The notes under the pieces were generated by a model. That model searched no databases. It saw nothing but the letters and a program-made list of their open reading frames with translations, and was not told where the DNA came from. A stretch of DNA of 64,000 nucleotides. Source: Virgibacillus salexigens (GTDB taxonomy: Bacteria; Bacillota; Bacilli; Bacillales; Amphibacillaceae). Below, piece by piece: positions 1 through 8,750 of this stretch (its first letter is position 1; every line of letters begins with the position of its first letter). The position numbers and the translations under genes were made by a program. The stretch is from positions 744,001 through 808,000 of the forward strand of contig NZ_BNEO01000001.1 in NCBI RefSeq assembly GCF_014905415.1. The letters are read 5' to 3'.

Positions 1-97
1 CGTTATGTTTATTTGCAATTTGTTGTTGTGTCCAACTATCAAAATAATATAGCTTTGCTACTTTCACCATTAATCTTCTATCTTCCCAATTCAGCAT
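1..97 (-). CDS. SorC-family sugar-binding transcriptional regulator, N-terminus (partial)
   Basis: Thirty-two codons are visible before the gene runs off the left edge. The start is ATG at 95-97 read on the minus strand, preceded about 8 bases upstream by AAGGGAAGAGAG. The product begins MLNWEDRRLMVKVAKLYY and continues with a WTQQQIA stretch. This matches the N-terminal helix-turn-helix of SorC/DeoR-type regulators, in which a hydrophobic helix ending in YY is followed by a short turn and a TQ-E/Q-IA recognition segment. Family members usually carry a C-terminal sugar-phosphate sensor domain, not visible here. It could regulate the adjacent TRAP operon, but that is inference from position only. 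Confidence 0.65.
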   Translation of the reverse strand, partial: MLNWEDRRLMVKVAKLYYFDSWTQQQIANKHN

Positions 98-209
98 AAA
101 ATCTCTCTTCCCTTTTATATTACATATGTTCACTAATTATACATATGTATGTATCATAAACTTACTCTTAAAAACTGTCAAGGGATACTCAAGGAAAGTA
201 TAACGCTGA

Positions 210-372
210 CTATTCCACCCAGAAAAGCCTGTTCTTTCTCCTGTCGTTTCCTTCTTTATCCGCTCCTAGTAAGGTAACTCCGTGAAATGTTTCATTCAAT
301 GGCACTTGCAAGGTATAAGACATAGTAGATGTGTCAGCTTGAAATCCTGTTGGGTTAGTTTTTTTTAATCAA
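210..372 (-). pseudogene. Fragment of an unidentified protein C-terminus
   Basis: A minus-strand frame stays open for about 53 codons and ends in TAG at 210-212. It reads like protein (for example VPLNETFHGVTLLGADKEGN followed shortly by RLFWVE and stop), but it opens just after a stop codon and an A-rich run and has no convincing start or ribosome binding site. It resembles the last strand of a beta-sandwich or extracellular domain. I could not assign a family. The rest of 98-397 holds nothing else I can support. Confidence 0.25.
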
Positions 373-397
373 TTCGGTGTGGCAAACCTTCAGCTGC

Positions 398-1660
398 TTA
401 ATCAAATACATTCAATAAGAATAGTGATATTTCAGGTATATACGCTATAACAAGCAAGGTAAATATCATAACAAGAATAAACGGAACGGTACTTTTAATT
501 ACCTCGGTTAATGATACTTTACTAATCCCCGAAGCTACAAATAAATTTAGCCCAAACGGAGGTGTGATCATGCCAATAGAAAGAGCAACAATCATAATAA
601 TTCCAAAATGGATCGGATCAATCCCAAGTTCGAAAACCATTGGCAAAAATAACGGAACAAAAATTAATACTGCCGCACTCGTATCCATAAACATTCCTAC
701 CAGCAGCAAAATGACTATAACAAGTAATAAGAAAACCACCTCAGTGTTGGCATACTCAAGAAAAACAGATGCGAGATTGGCAGGTATTTGCTCATAGGTT
801 AGATACCAACTAAACACATTAGATGCCGCAATAACAAGCATGATCATCGAAGAAGTTATAACCGATTTCTTCGTAACATCGATGATCCTTCGCACTGTCA
901 ATTCCTTATAGACAAACAACCCAATGATTAGACTGTAAAAAATTGCAACAGCGGCAGCCTCTGTCGGAGTAAAAATCCCAAAATAGATGCCTCCTAAAAC
1001 AATAACAGGAAGCAATATTCCCCAAATGGCTGAGATAAATGATTTTCCAACCGCTCCAAGACTCGCCCTTCCTTCTGGTTTAAATCCTTCCCTTTTTGAA
1101 ATGATATAACTGACAATGATCAGGACCAAACCAATAAAAATTCCCGGAGCGATTCCAGCAAGGAATAAATCACTAATGGAAACCTCTGCAGAAGAGCCAT
1201 AGACCAACAGCGTGATACTAGGCGGAATGATAATACCCAATGTTCCAGCAGTTGTCATTAAACCGATTGCGAATTTCCTTGAATATCCAGCATCATTTAA
1301 CGAAGGAATCATTAATCCACCGATGGCAGCTACCGTAGCAGGGCTAGAACCTGAAAGTGCGGCAAATAGCATAGAAGACATAACCCCTGCAATTGGTAAT
1401 CCACCCGTCGTCCAGCCTACTAGCTTTTTAGCAAAATCAATTAATCTCCTCGACGTTCCGCCAGCAAGCATCAAATCTCCAGCAAAGATAAAAAAAGGAA
1501 TGGCCATCAGAGTAAAGGAATCTATTCCCGCAAAAATGGTTCTAGAGAATACATCAATCGAAACTCCCTGTTGCATCATGGCTACAAAACTCGCTAAGCC
1601 TATTGCTACGGCAATCGGTGCTCCAATAATTAATAGAAGAACAAAAATAACGATAATCAT
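398..1660 (-). CDS. dctM: TRAP transporter large permease (DctM-like)
   Basis: This 420-residue, strongly hydrophobic protein is the large membrane subunit of a tripartite ATP-independent periplasmic-type transporter. It would carry an organic acid across the membrane using the ion gradient. Typical DctM features are the N-terminal segment with LMAIPFFIFAGDLM (about residues 51-64), the SGSSPATVAAIGG stretch (about 103-115) and GTLGIIIPPS (about 139-148). Length is normal for the family (about 420-430). Its ATG overlaps the end of the small permease gene by four bases, so the two are translationally coupled. The substrate cannot be read from the sequence; C4-dicarboxylates, sugar acids and other carboxylates are all possible. 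Confidence 0.93.
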   Translation of the reverse strand: MIIVIFVLLLIIGAPIAVAIGLASFVAMMQQGVSIDVFSRTIFAGIDSFTLMAIPFFIFAGDLMLAGGTSRRLIDFAKKLVGWTTGGLPIAGVMSSMLFAALSGSSPATVAAIGGLMIPSLNDAGYSRKFAIGLMTTAGTLGIIIPPSITLLVYGSSAEVSISDLFLAGIAPGIFIGLVLIIVSYIISKREGFKPEGRASLGAVGKSFISAIWGILLPVIVLGGIYFGIFTPTEAAAVAIFYSLIIGLFVYKELTVRRIIDVTKKSVITSSMIMLVIAASNVFSWYLTYEQIPANLASVFLEYANTEVVFLLLVIVILLLVGMFMDTSAAVLIFVPLFLPMVFELGIDPIHFGIIMIVALSIGMITPPFGLNLFVASGISKVSLTEVIKSTVPFILVMIFTLLVIAYIPEISLFLLNVFD

Positions 1661-2178
1661 TCCTTCGTTCCCCCTTCTGTAACTGGAGGATTTCCATTGG
1701 AATTATTTTTTTTAGCATTGGTAGCATCTTTTATTAGTAATTGTAGAAAACGAATGAACATTAATGAACCGCCTACAGGAAGCGCCAAATATGGGATAAA
1801 CATCGGAATACCTACAGCAGGTGTTACATTCCCAAATTCGATTACATTGGAAACCGTAATCGATCCAGACCAGATAAGAATGACACTAAAGATCATTCCT
1901 ATCACGCTCGCTAATATCGAACATAGCCTCTTTAGTATGTACGGCAGATATGTAACCACCGCATCAACTGTCGCATGTGCCTTCTCTCTTACTGCTATAC
2001 TGCTCCCCACTAAAATAAACCAAATAATAATATACCTTGAAACCTCTTCAGACCAGACTAAGGATATATTAAAAGCATATCGAAGTACTACTTGAAGGAA
2101 GACCAGTAAAGAAGCAATGAGAAGAGAAAGCACTGCCACGTACTCCTCCAAGTGATCTAATAATTTATTTATTCTCAT
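1657..2178 (-). CDS. dctQ: TRAP transporter small permease (DctQ-like)
   Basis: This 173-residue protein has four predicted membrane helices (about residues 14-35, 48-66, 87-108 and 128-148), the usual DctQ layout. It would form the membrane complex with the large permease encoded immediately downstream. The family-typical WSEEVSRYIIIWFILVGSS segment, containing the conserved E-E-x-x-R core, lies between helices 1 and 2. It sits between the binding-protein gene and dctM in the standard P-Q-M order. Confidence 0.9.
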   Translation of the reverse strand: MRINKLLDHLEEYVAVLSLLIASLLVFLQVVLRYAFNISLVWSEEVSRYIIIWFILVGSSIAVREKAHATVDAVVTYLPYILKRLCSILASVIGMIFSVILIWSGSITVSNVIEFGNVTPAVGIPMFIPYLALPVGGSLMFIRFLQLLIKDATNAKKNNSNGNPPVTEGGTKE

Positions 2179-2253
2179 TTACATGCTCCTTTTGAATCAA
2201 TTAAAGAAAAAAGGGAAAGAATGGCCTCAACCGCTCTAATTTTAGTTTGGCAA

Positions 2254-3267
2254 TTATTGATCGACCGCATTTAGCAATTCCTTACTACCATCCAACTTAT
2301 TAAATTCGTTATATACGCTTGACATTGCATCCTTAAAGGATGCCTTCTGCTCCGGACTCAGTTCGTTGATTTGAATATCTGTTTTATTTAATTTTTTTAG
2401 ATAGGCCTCTTCATCACGCTTCGATTCTTCCCACTGCCATTCCGTCACTTCCTTTGAAACTTCATCTACAGCTGCTTGTAGTTCCTCAGGCAGCTTTTGA
2501 TAAAATTTACTGCTGATTACAAGTGGATACGCCATATAACCATGACTACTTAGCGTAAGATAATCCTGCACCTCATAAAACTTCTTACTAACAATATTGG
2601 ATAGTGGATTTTCCTGACCATCTACTGTACCAGTTTGCAAAGCAGTATATAACTCAGAAAAATCAATGGACACTCCACCTGCATGAACTGCCTGAAACTG
2701 GGAGATTAGAAGCGGACTTTGTGAAACTCTCATTTTTAGCTGATTCATGTCCTTCGGTGTTTCAATTGGATGTATGGAATTCGTCAAATGCTTGAATCCA
2801 CCGTCCCAGAAACCTAATAAATGCATGCCTTGCGATTCTAATTTTTTTCCTAGAATATCCCCTAATTTACCATTCGTAGCTTTAAAGGCATGATCTCGAT
2901 TCTCAAATAAAAAAGGAAGATCAAACACTTCAAATTCTTTTACAAAGGTAGGTAAAACACCTGTAAATGGTGCGTTCATTTGCACAGTACCAGACTGCAT
3001 CTGTTCAATTATTTCACGATCACTTCCGAGTTGAGAATCTGGATAGACTTCTACTTTTATTTGCCCATCGGTTCTTTCTTCAATAAGTTCACCAAATTTT
3101 TCTGCCGCTTTCCCTTTTGCAGTAGATGGACTTACCACATGAGCGAATTTGATAGTATATTCTTGACCATCCCCTTCACCCGAAGCCGATTCCCCATTGC
3201 TGCACCCAGCCAATAGCAAAACAATCATTAAGCTACCAATCACCCAATTAAAAGCAATTTTTTTCAT
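2254..3267 (-). CDS. dctP: TRAP transporter substrate-binding lipoprotein (DctP-like)
   Basis: This is the extracytoplasmic solute receptor of the TRAP system. The start that best fits the ribosome binding site (GGGGGAGG six bases upstream) is ATG at 3265-3267, two codons inside the longest frame; that gives 337 residues. A lipoprotein signal ends in LLLAGC with the lipidated Cys near residue 22, as expected for a Gram-positive receptor. The DctP fold is indicated by KFAHVVSPSTAKGKAAEKF near the N-terminus, the LGSDREIIEQMQSG segment, and KMRVSQSPL with the conserved Arg that usually binds the ligand carboxylate. It is the first gene of the operon dctP-dctQ-dctM. Confidence 0.93.
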   Translation of the reverse strand: MKKIAFNWVIGSLMIVLLLAGCSNGESASGEGDGQEYTIKFAHVVSPSTAKGKAAEKFGELIEERTDGQIKVEVYPDSQLGSDREIIEQMQSGTVQMNAPFTGVLPTFVKEFEVFDLPFLFENRDHAFKATNGKLGDILGKKLESQGMHLLGFWDGGFKHLTNSIHPIETPKDMNQLKMRVSQSPLLISQFQAVHAGGVSIDFSELYTALQTGTVDGQENPLSNIVSKKFYEVQDYLTLSSHGYMAYPLVISSKFYQKLPEELQAAVDEVSKEVTEWQWEESKRDEEAYLKKLNKTDIQINELSPEQKASFKDAMSSVYNEFNKLDGSKELLNAVDQ

Positions 3268-3370
3268 ATGCATCCTCCCCCATTTTCATTATTAATCATG
3301 AACATCCACAATTGTAATCGCGCATGATTTCATGAATCCCGACGATCCGCGAAAATCCTCCATCAATTTT

Positions 3371-3394
3371 ATCCTGTTGTCCTGTTATCCTGTT
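3371..3394. repeat. Three tandem copies of an 8-bp unit upstream of dctP
   Basis: The stretch holds ATCCTGTT, GTCCTGTT and ATCCTGTT back to back (differing only at the first base), about 100 bp upstream of the TRAP operon. A direct-repeat regulator site or replication slippage are both possible. Confidence 0.5.
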
Positions 3395-3477
3395 GAATAG
3401 AAATTGATTGTTGTAACTAGCAACGACTGAGCAGTGGTAAGGAAATAGTTTTCTTTAAACCATTCTTCGACATATTT

Positions 3478-3491
3478 TGTAAGCGCATTCA
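3478..3491 (+). promoter_or_regulatory. Candidate cre (CcpA) site upstream of the TRAP operon
   Basis: TGTAAGCGCATTCA matches the Bacillus catabolite-responsive consensus TGWAANCGNTNWCA at 13 of 14 positions (A instead of T at position 10). It lies about 210 bp upstream of dctP. Catabolite control of an organic-acid transporter would be usual, but the distance is long and no promoter was identified with certainty. Confidence 0.3.
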
Positions 3492-3833
3492 TTTTTCTGC
3501 TTCGTTTAGTGTAAACGTAAAAATAATTACAAGCTGAAAACTAATGCGATCCGTCTTTTATTCCTAAATCCATCAATTGATCGCCGCCGTGAATCATTTA
3601 TTACCCTAATCATAGAGCGTTCATCTTTACACGTCTTATTAATCCAAGAATTAAATTCTCAATTTCGGAAATCAAATAAAATACAAAAGTAAAAACTACT
3701 TGTCCATCATTTACAAATGTATGACTCACTTCGTATAGTATTCAACTTCTCTCTTTAAATTTTATTCGCTTTATGAAATCTTTTTGTTCTATAACAAAAA
3801 CAGGTAATTATATCCAATTCTGGAGGGTCAGGT

Positions 3834-4037
3834 TTGTTTGATGATGAAAGCATTACAGATTTTAAGAAATTAAGAAATCAAAGCACACTGATGTAAGGCA
3901 AAACAAAAAGGCGATTCAATATAGGAGAAGTCGTAGATGGTACTATTAATGGTGTCATAGGTGGAATAAAAGTTGTTGTAGATGGTGTAACTGACTTCGC
4001 AGTAATACCTATATCCAGTCTTTATTCAGGCTTATAA
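3834..4037 (+). pseudogene. Decayed coding remnant, unidentified
   Basis: A plus-strand frame reads through about 68 codons with one internal TAA at 3894-3896. It starts at TTG after a GGAGGG. The first half reads LFDDESITDFKKLRNQST; after the stop the frame continues with GEVVDGTINGVIGGIKVVVD and ends SSLYSGL-stop. The second half is glycine- and valine-rich with short hydrophobic repeats, a style seen in the pretoxin part of LXG and other polymorphic toxins. The link to the LXG locus next door is inference. Confidence 0.3.
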
Positions 4038-4253
4038 TGGTGTTGTTACCTCATCATATTTGCTTTAATCATAGTGAGTATAATAGGGGAAAGAATATAT
4101 CATAAGCTAACAAAATTTCTTATCTGCTATAATATACGGAGTCAAGAGATGGTGCAGGAGATAAAACACGAAATGGATTAAGATAATTAATAATCCTATA
4201 ACTGAAAAGAAAAATACATATGTTCTTACAGAAGGATTCATTTCTTTTTAAAG

Positions 4254-4820
4254 GCTAACTGTATTGTTATTCTTACCGTCTTTCTATTTCTAATTAATTA
4301 TCCTTCTTGGAATTGGGATTGGCACCATGATCTATTGGTTTTTTGCTTTTTCCCCAACCTTTTCTAGTTTTATTAGCATTCGCTGCAGCTTTTCGAAAAA
4401 GGAGCAATAAACATTTGTATTCATTCGAACAAACAAAAAATTCATGGGTTGGCTCTGTACATGCCATTATTTTTTATATTCCTCTTTTCCCTAATTTTCC
4501 TGGGGGCAGAACTTCCTTTCCCTAGTACAATTTTGTTTTTGATTATTACCACGAGTTTTATGGTTGCAGCTTTTTCAATTATCTTTCATCCATTTACTAT
4601 AGGAGTCTATGTCTATGGAGCAAATGTTTTTAGAATGCCAGACAAAAATAGATTTTGTATTTAAATATATTGTTATTTTTACTTCAGGTATTAACTATCA
4701 TATACAAAAGTTATTACAACCGTTTTGCCGCTTTTGTGGAATAAGTTATTAGCTATACTGTTTGTTATTGTTTTACTCTGGCAGTTATTTGGCGTTATTT
4801 CCATTTTTTTTAGTAATTAA
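4254..4820 (+). pseudogene. Decayed multi-pass membrane protein gene
   Basis: Hydrophobic protein-like stretches lie in alternating plus-strand frames: ILTVFLFLINYPSWNW near 4270-4320, then FLVLLAFAAAFRKRS from about 4360, then LYMPLFFIFLFSLIFLGAEL from about 4455, and finally LLAILFVIVLLWQLFGVI ending at TAA 4818-4820. At least two or three frameshifts and internal stops separate them. Together they would make a membrane protein of about 180 residues. Its place beside a toxin locus suggests a dead immunity gene, which I cannot prove. Confidence 0.35.
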
Positions 4821-4963
4821 ATAATAGATAAGCGTTCAGTTCTAGATGCAGAATTTAAAGTATAATAGTGTACTTCTCTAAATTTATATAAGCCACATAT
4901 TATCAAAAGTAAACCTTTACAAAATTAATAGAAATACGGCGTTTTATAGAAAGAAAGGGGAAA

Positions 4964-5128
4964 ATGATGATACAAGGTTATCGAAACACTGTTACTGCTC
5001 CTTCTTTCAAAGCAGGAGCAGCTTTCTATCTAAAAGCACATTTACTTTTTTGCACTACTCTTACCTTTTTTTTACATTTTAGAGATTGGGGAGGAGACGA
5101 ATTGACGTCCATACTTACGCTAGTCTGA
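4964..5128 (+). CDS. Possible small ORF (54 aa), weakly supported
   Basis: ATG at 4964 follows AGAAAGGGGAAA, a fair ribosome binding site, and the frame runs 54 codons to TGA. The composition is not distinctive, and the early part overlaps an inverted repeat (CTGCTCCT and AGGAGCAG with an 11-base loop, 4996-5022). It may equally be a hairpin with a chance ORF. Confidence 0.15.
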   Translation: MMIQGYRNTVTAPSFKAGAAFYLKAHLLFCTTLTFFLHFRDWGGDELTSILTLV

Positions 5129-5343
5129 ATTGATATAGCAGGAATAATCAACTATTTTGAAATTTAAGCTTATATTAAAACCTATAACTATTATTTAAGC
5201 AAAAAGGTTATCTCTTTTTAAAAGATTACAGAATCATTTATCTTTAAGCAGTTGCAGATAAACTAGGTGAACTAAGAAGAGAGTTACGATGCACTCAATC
5301 AACAAAATACAAACTTAGAATAATTACTATAATCTATATTTTA

Positions 5344-5390
5344 TTGAGCGTAAGGGTTCTACCTTATTTAGATAGAACCCTTACGCTCAA
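5344..5390 (-). terminator. Strong hairpin terminating the LXG operon
   Basis: An 18-bp perfect inverted repeat (arms TTGAGCGTAAGGGTTCTA and its complement) with an 11-base loop lies 24 bp past the last gene of the LXG operon. The flanks are A/T-rich but there is no long T-run on either strand, so the efficiency is uncertain. Confidence 0.6.
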
Positions 5391-5414
5391 CTTCTAAAAA
5401 TGGTCTAGCATTTA

Positions 5415-5717
5415 CTATTTCAATGGGTATGTAACTATTCCCTTTTCTATACTTTCATTATTTTCTTGTTTCCAATCGTTAAAAAGTTTCTGGAAACGTT
5501 CTTCTTCGTTATCTTTAAATCCTTCAAATACTACCCTATCGATATTTTCATGATTAAAATAAAAAACATTATCGGGCACCAACCCTTGAGGATAAAAGCA
5601 TCCTGAGTATTCAAACATCTTCTTTTCGTTTTCCACTTCTAAGATCGGTCCTCTATTTAGAATCATAAGTTTACTTGTTCCTTCTTTTAAGTACACAATG
5701 GATCCTATTGGTAACAC
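5415..5717 (-). CDS. DUF4176-like protein of the LXG locus
   Basis: This 100-residue soluble protein starts at GTG (5715-5717), nine bases after AAAGGAGGAA. It opens LPIGSIVYLKEGTSKLMILN, the signature of DUF4176 proteins, a small beta-rich family repeatedly found in type VII secretion/LXG toxin loci of Firmicutes. The function of the family is not firmly established; an accessory or immunity-linked role is suggested by context. It is the last gene of the operon, 27 bp after the membrane protein gene, and is followed by a long hairpin. Confidence 0.6.
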   Translation of the reverse strand: MLPIGSIVYLKEGTSKLMILNRGPILEVENEKKMFEYSGCFYPQGLVPDNVFYFNHENIDRVVFEGFKDNEEERFQKLFNDWKQENNESIEKGIVTYPLK

Positions 5718-5744
5718 TATGTGCTTCCTCCTTTTATTATAATG

Positions 5745-6407
5745 CTATCCAACTGCCTTTTTATCATCTTTAAATTTCACTGTTGTATTTCCATCTATTA
5801 CTGTCATGCCACTACCAATGAATAAAAGAAACAAAAAAACGGTTGCAAAGAATAGCATCATTACATTCCCGTATTCAATAAATGCAACAAAACTTATTAG
5901 TGTAAATCCTAAGAAGAATAGATAAAAAAATAAATATTGAAAACAATACTTCGTTGATTTTGGTCTGATCCATAATCTATCAGTTGATAACTGCTCGGTT
6001 TTAGCAACTTTATATAGATTTTTCTTATTCATATTACTTATATAAAAACGGAGTAAAAAAGCTATTATTAACACAACGATAAGAATAATAGAGTTCACTA
6101 ATGTGGAACTTTGAATATTAAAATAATCCATTAAAGGTCGTAAAAGATTAGCTAATATTATGGAAATACCTGCTCCTAATATACTAAAATAATTGGTTTT
6201 TGCTTGTTTTAATTCAGGAGCTTGTATATTTCTCAACATATCTTCATCGTCAATTTTATATACGGTATGTGGGAAAATCCAAAACAAAAAAGGAAATAAT
6301 ATTTTCCATAATGATTGCCCCATATCTACAAGGTAATAACCATTATTATTAATTGATAGAATTCTATATCTTATGTTTTTATTTACACGTTGAATCTCAC
6401 ATTTCAT
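5745..6407 (-). CDS. DUF443-like membrane protein, candidate toxin immunity protein
   Basis: This 220-residue protein has about five predicted membrane helices (near residues 33-45, 74-92, 103-123, 155-175 and 180-200). The N-terminus MKCEIQRVNKNIRYRIL followed by a YYLVDMGQSLW strand and FPFLFWIFPHTVYKI closely matches the start of DUF443 proteins. In Staphylococcus aureus a DUF443 protein (TsaI) protects the membrane from the LXG toxin TspA. The gene follows the LXG effector by 7 bp, the expected place for its immunity gene. ATG follows GGTGAT with a suitable gap. The family call is from memory of the motif; the protective role is inference. Confidence 0.7.
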   Translation of the reverse strand: MKCEIQRVNKNIRYRILSINNNGYYLVDMGQSLWKILFPFLFWIFPHTVYKIDDEDMLRNIQAPELKQAKTNYFSILGAGISIILANLLRPLMDYFNIQSSTLVNSIILIVVLIIAFLLRFYISNMNKKNLYKVAKTEQLSTDRLWIRPKSTKYCFQYLFFYLFFLGFTLISFVAFIEYGNVMMLFFATVFLFLLFIGSGMTVIDGNTTVKFKDDKKAVG

Positions 6408-6414
6408 AGAATGA

Positions 6415-7989
6415 TCACCATCCCCAGTTCATTGGATTTAAAGCATTTAGACCACTCTGTATAGCCTCACCTGCGCTTTCCATTGTACTATCAAATGTTT
6501 CGTTAATTTTTTCTCCCATATCATCTAACTTTTTCCCCACTGTATCTAAACCATCTTGAAGCCCCAAAAAATTATTATCATAAACAAAATTAAACGCAGT
6601 TGTAGCAAATGTACCCGCAGCTATACCACCTAGTACAGCCCAACCAGCTGGATTTGAACCAAGTAAGAAGGCCGTTGCAGCTGTTCCTCCTATATTCGCA
6701 ACTACCCCCACTCCTAAAGCCGCTGAGTTATGAGAAATCGCTTCTCCTACAGTCTTATCCTTATGCGCTAAATCCACATAGATACCAACACCAAAACCAG
6801 CTGCCATAAAACCACGACCTAAAACTTTTCCTGCCGTACGTATATTCTCGCCGTTTTTAATAAAAGAGTTGGATAATCTTGCTGTTCTTTTATTGATCAT
6901 TACAAAGGAATTACTTCCTGAAGGTCCATGTATACCACTAATTATGTTTATCAAACCACCAAATTTAGTTGTTCCATAGCCTACTTGTTGAAGAGTCGTA
7001 GCAGTAATATCTACACCTAAATTCGTACCTATTTTTTCAACATTACCTTTTAAATAGCCAAGAAAGCTATCAGGTACATCTTCTTTTAATTCATCTTCAC
7101 TTAAATCACCTTTTAATTTTTCAAGTACAGATAAATTTGTGTAATATTGTTCTCTATCAATTACTCCATTTTCTAAGTCCTTATACGAGTTATTCAAGAT
7201 TGCTTGTGATAACTCATCCATATCTTTCAACGATTCATTCTTCGCTTTTTCAATTTCATATAGTGGCAAGTTCTTAATAGAATACAAGTTTATAACTTCT
7301 GCTGTTTCTTTTCCATTTTTTGAATTACTATTCTTGATAGATTGATAAGCAGTAATGCCATTGACGGCATTTATATTGAATTCTTGTACCGACAAATCGC
7401 CACTGTCGAATTTGGAACTAAGCTCAGATATGTAATTTCTCATTTTATGTAAATCTACTTTTGTTTGTTCAAGCTGAGAGGTTTCATAGTCATCTAATCG
7501 ATGCAACTCTTCCACTACATCTTGAATCATTTGTTTTTCGCGTTGAACATCTTCAACCACTCGAGATTCATCAATTTTAGGAATAGCGACTATATCCTGC
7601 ACACTTCCTAGAATATGGTTCGCTTCATTGGTTAACTCGATCGTTTTTGTCTTCACTATATCCAAGCTTGGGTCCACTTCATTTTCTAGAAATCCCTGAT
7701 CAATAAAGCCATTTGTATTAGATTCATATGTACCAATCGCTTGTTTCATATCTACTAATGTATTCTGATAGTCTACCAAAGATTGATACAAGAAGATAAG
7801 GAAAGGCTGATGACACTCATTATAGAATGTCCGCATTGCATCTCCTGCTTTTCCCTTTAATGCATCATCGAGACAATAGAAATCCCTGACTGCACGTTGA
7901 ATAGAAGATATTCGGCCATAAAGGGATTCAATATCTTTTACAGCATAATCAATTCCAGACTGCACACGATGAACATCTAAAACTTTCAA
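6415..7989 (-). CDS. LXG-domain type VII secreted effector with glycine-rich membrane-active tip
   Basis: This 524-residue protein starts at TTG (7987-7989) six bases after AAAGGAGG. Residues about 1-210 form an LXG domain: MKVLDVHRVQSGIDY, a helical region with KGKAGDAMRTFYNECHQPFL, and long amphipathic helices. LXG proteins are exported by the type VII (Esx/Yuk) machine as antibacterial effectors. Residues about 330-475 carry the likely toxic part, with several Gly/Ala-rich hydrophobic segments (GRGFMAAGFGVGIYVDL, AALGVGVVANIGGTAATAFL, WAVLGGIAAGTFATTAFNFV) and no nuclease or deaminase motif. This resembles membrane-depolarising LXG toxins such as TspA, and the downstream DUF443-like gene supports that. 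Activity is inferred. Confidence 0.82.
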   Translation of the reverse strand: MKVLDVHRVQSGIDYAVKDIESLYGRISSIQRAVRDFYCLDDALKGKAGDAMRTFYNECHQPFLIFLYQSLVDYQNTLVDMKQAIGTYESNTNGFIDQGFLENEVDPSLDIVKTKTIELTNEANHILGSVQDIVAIPKIDESRVVEDVQREKQMIQDVVEELHRLDDYETSQLEQTKVDLHKMRNYISELSSKFDSGDLSVQEFNINAVNGITAYQSIKNSNSKNGKETAEVINLYSIKNLPLYEIEKAKNESLKDMDELSQAILNNSYKDLENGVIDREQYYTNLSVLEKLKGDLSEDELKEDVPDSFLGYLKGNVEKIGTNLGVDITATTLQQVGYGTTKFGGLINIISGIHGPSGSNSFVMINKRTARLSNSFIKNGENIRTAGKVLGRGFMAAGFGVGIYVDLAHKDKTVGEAISHNSAALGVGVVANIGGTAATAFLLGSNPAGWAVLGGIAAGTFATTAFNFVYDNNFLGLQDGLDTVGKKLDDMGEKINETFDSTMESAGEAIQSGLNALNPMNWGW

Positions 7990-8049
7990 GAGAGAACCTC
8001 CTTTCTAATTATACCTCATGCCAATGCTGTTAGCTATGCGATCTGACGC

Positions 8050-8328
8050 TTATTTCAGCTTAATATCATTCGCCACTTGTTGTTCAGTCTCTTGAAGTTT
8101 TGTGATGGCTTTTTCAGTCGCATTTACATTAGCAACAAATAATGCCTCAAATTGATTTAACAGTTTCTCATATTCCCTTTTTATTTCATTAAACGATCGT
8201 AGCATCCGAAGCTGATTTTCTCCATCAATTTCCCGTGCGAAAGATGTATTCAGCTCTTGGATAGAAGCTCGTAATTCTGCAATTCCATTCTCCACAGGGG
8301 TTTGTTGGAGTTTAATTTCTTCACTCAT
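8050..8328 (-). CDS. YwqI/DUF5344-like small helical LXG partner
   Basis: This 92-residue, charged, mostly helical protein contains the paired segments NGIAELRASIQELNTSF and FNEIKREYEKLLNQFEALF. It matches the WXG100-like helical hairpin proteins (YwqI/DUF5344 type in Bacillus) that pair with LXG effectors and help their export. Its ATG overlaps the stop of the preceding gene by four bases, and the effector gene follows 60 bp later. Confidence 0.65.
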   Translation of the reverse strand: MSEEIKLQQTPVENGIAELRASIQELNTSFAREIDGENQLRMLRSFNEIKREYEKLLNQFEALFVANVNATEKAITKLQETEQQVANDIKLK

Positions 8329-8750
8329 GATTGATTTTCCACCTCACGCTTTTGTCTGTTTACATTTGTGTGCTGTGTTTCCATCGATGAGATATTGCTT
8401 TCTATTACATAAATCTCTTGTTTTATCTGATTGATTTGTTCTATGATTCGATTCTCCGCATCACTAATATCTTTATCGGAAATCGCTGAGAAGCTCACTT
8501 GTAATTCATTTTCTCTGAAGTTATGTATTTTAGCGGCATTATTACCATGAAGCGTTTTCGTTGTGAATTCTGGTTCTATACAGATGCTTTTTGTCCTATT
8601 AAAATCACTTTTATTCAGTTGTAATTGGGATAAAGCACTATTTAACCGTCTTAATTCTTCATTTTTTTCTTCTAAACTTAAGTTGGCTATACCGATGAGA
8701 CGTTGAAGCTCCAAAAGCTCCGAGTTTAACTTATGTAAATTCAATTCCAC
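8325..8750 (-). CDS. YwqH/DUF5082-like coiled-coil LXG partner
   Basis: This coiled-coil protein has about 141 residues if translation starts at GTG 8748-8750, which lies six bases after AGGTG; an upstream GTG at 8757-8759 is part of that ribosome binding site. Heptad-rich segments run through residues about 3-45 and 95-135. In Bacillus LXG operons a YwqH/DUF5082-type protein precedes a YwqI-type protein and the LXG effector, exactly the order seen here. Such pairs are thought to act as targeting partners of the effector. It is the first gene of the operon. Confidence 0.62.
   Translation of the reverse strand: MELNLHKLNSELLELQRLIGIANLSLEEKNEELRRLNSALSQLQLNKSDFNRTKSICIEPEFTTKTLHGNNAAKIHNFRENELQVSFSAISDKDISDAENRIIEQINQIKQEIYVIESNISSMETQHTNVNRQKREVENQS

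Noticed and set aside
4996-5022. Inverted repeat CTGCTCCT/AGGAGCAG as a terminator
   Set aside because: It is followed by only a weak T-rich stretch and has no assigned upstream gene, so I recorded it only inside the small-ORF entry.
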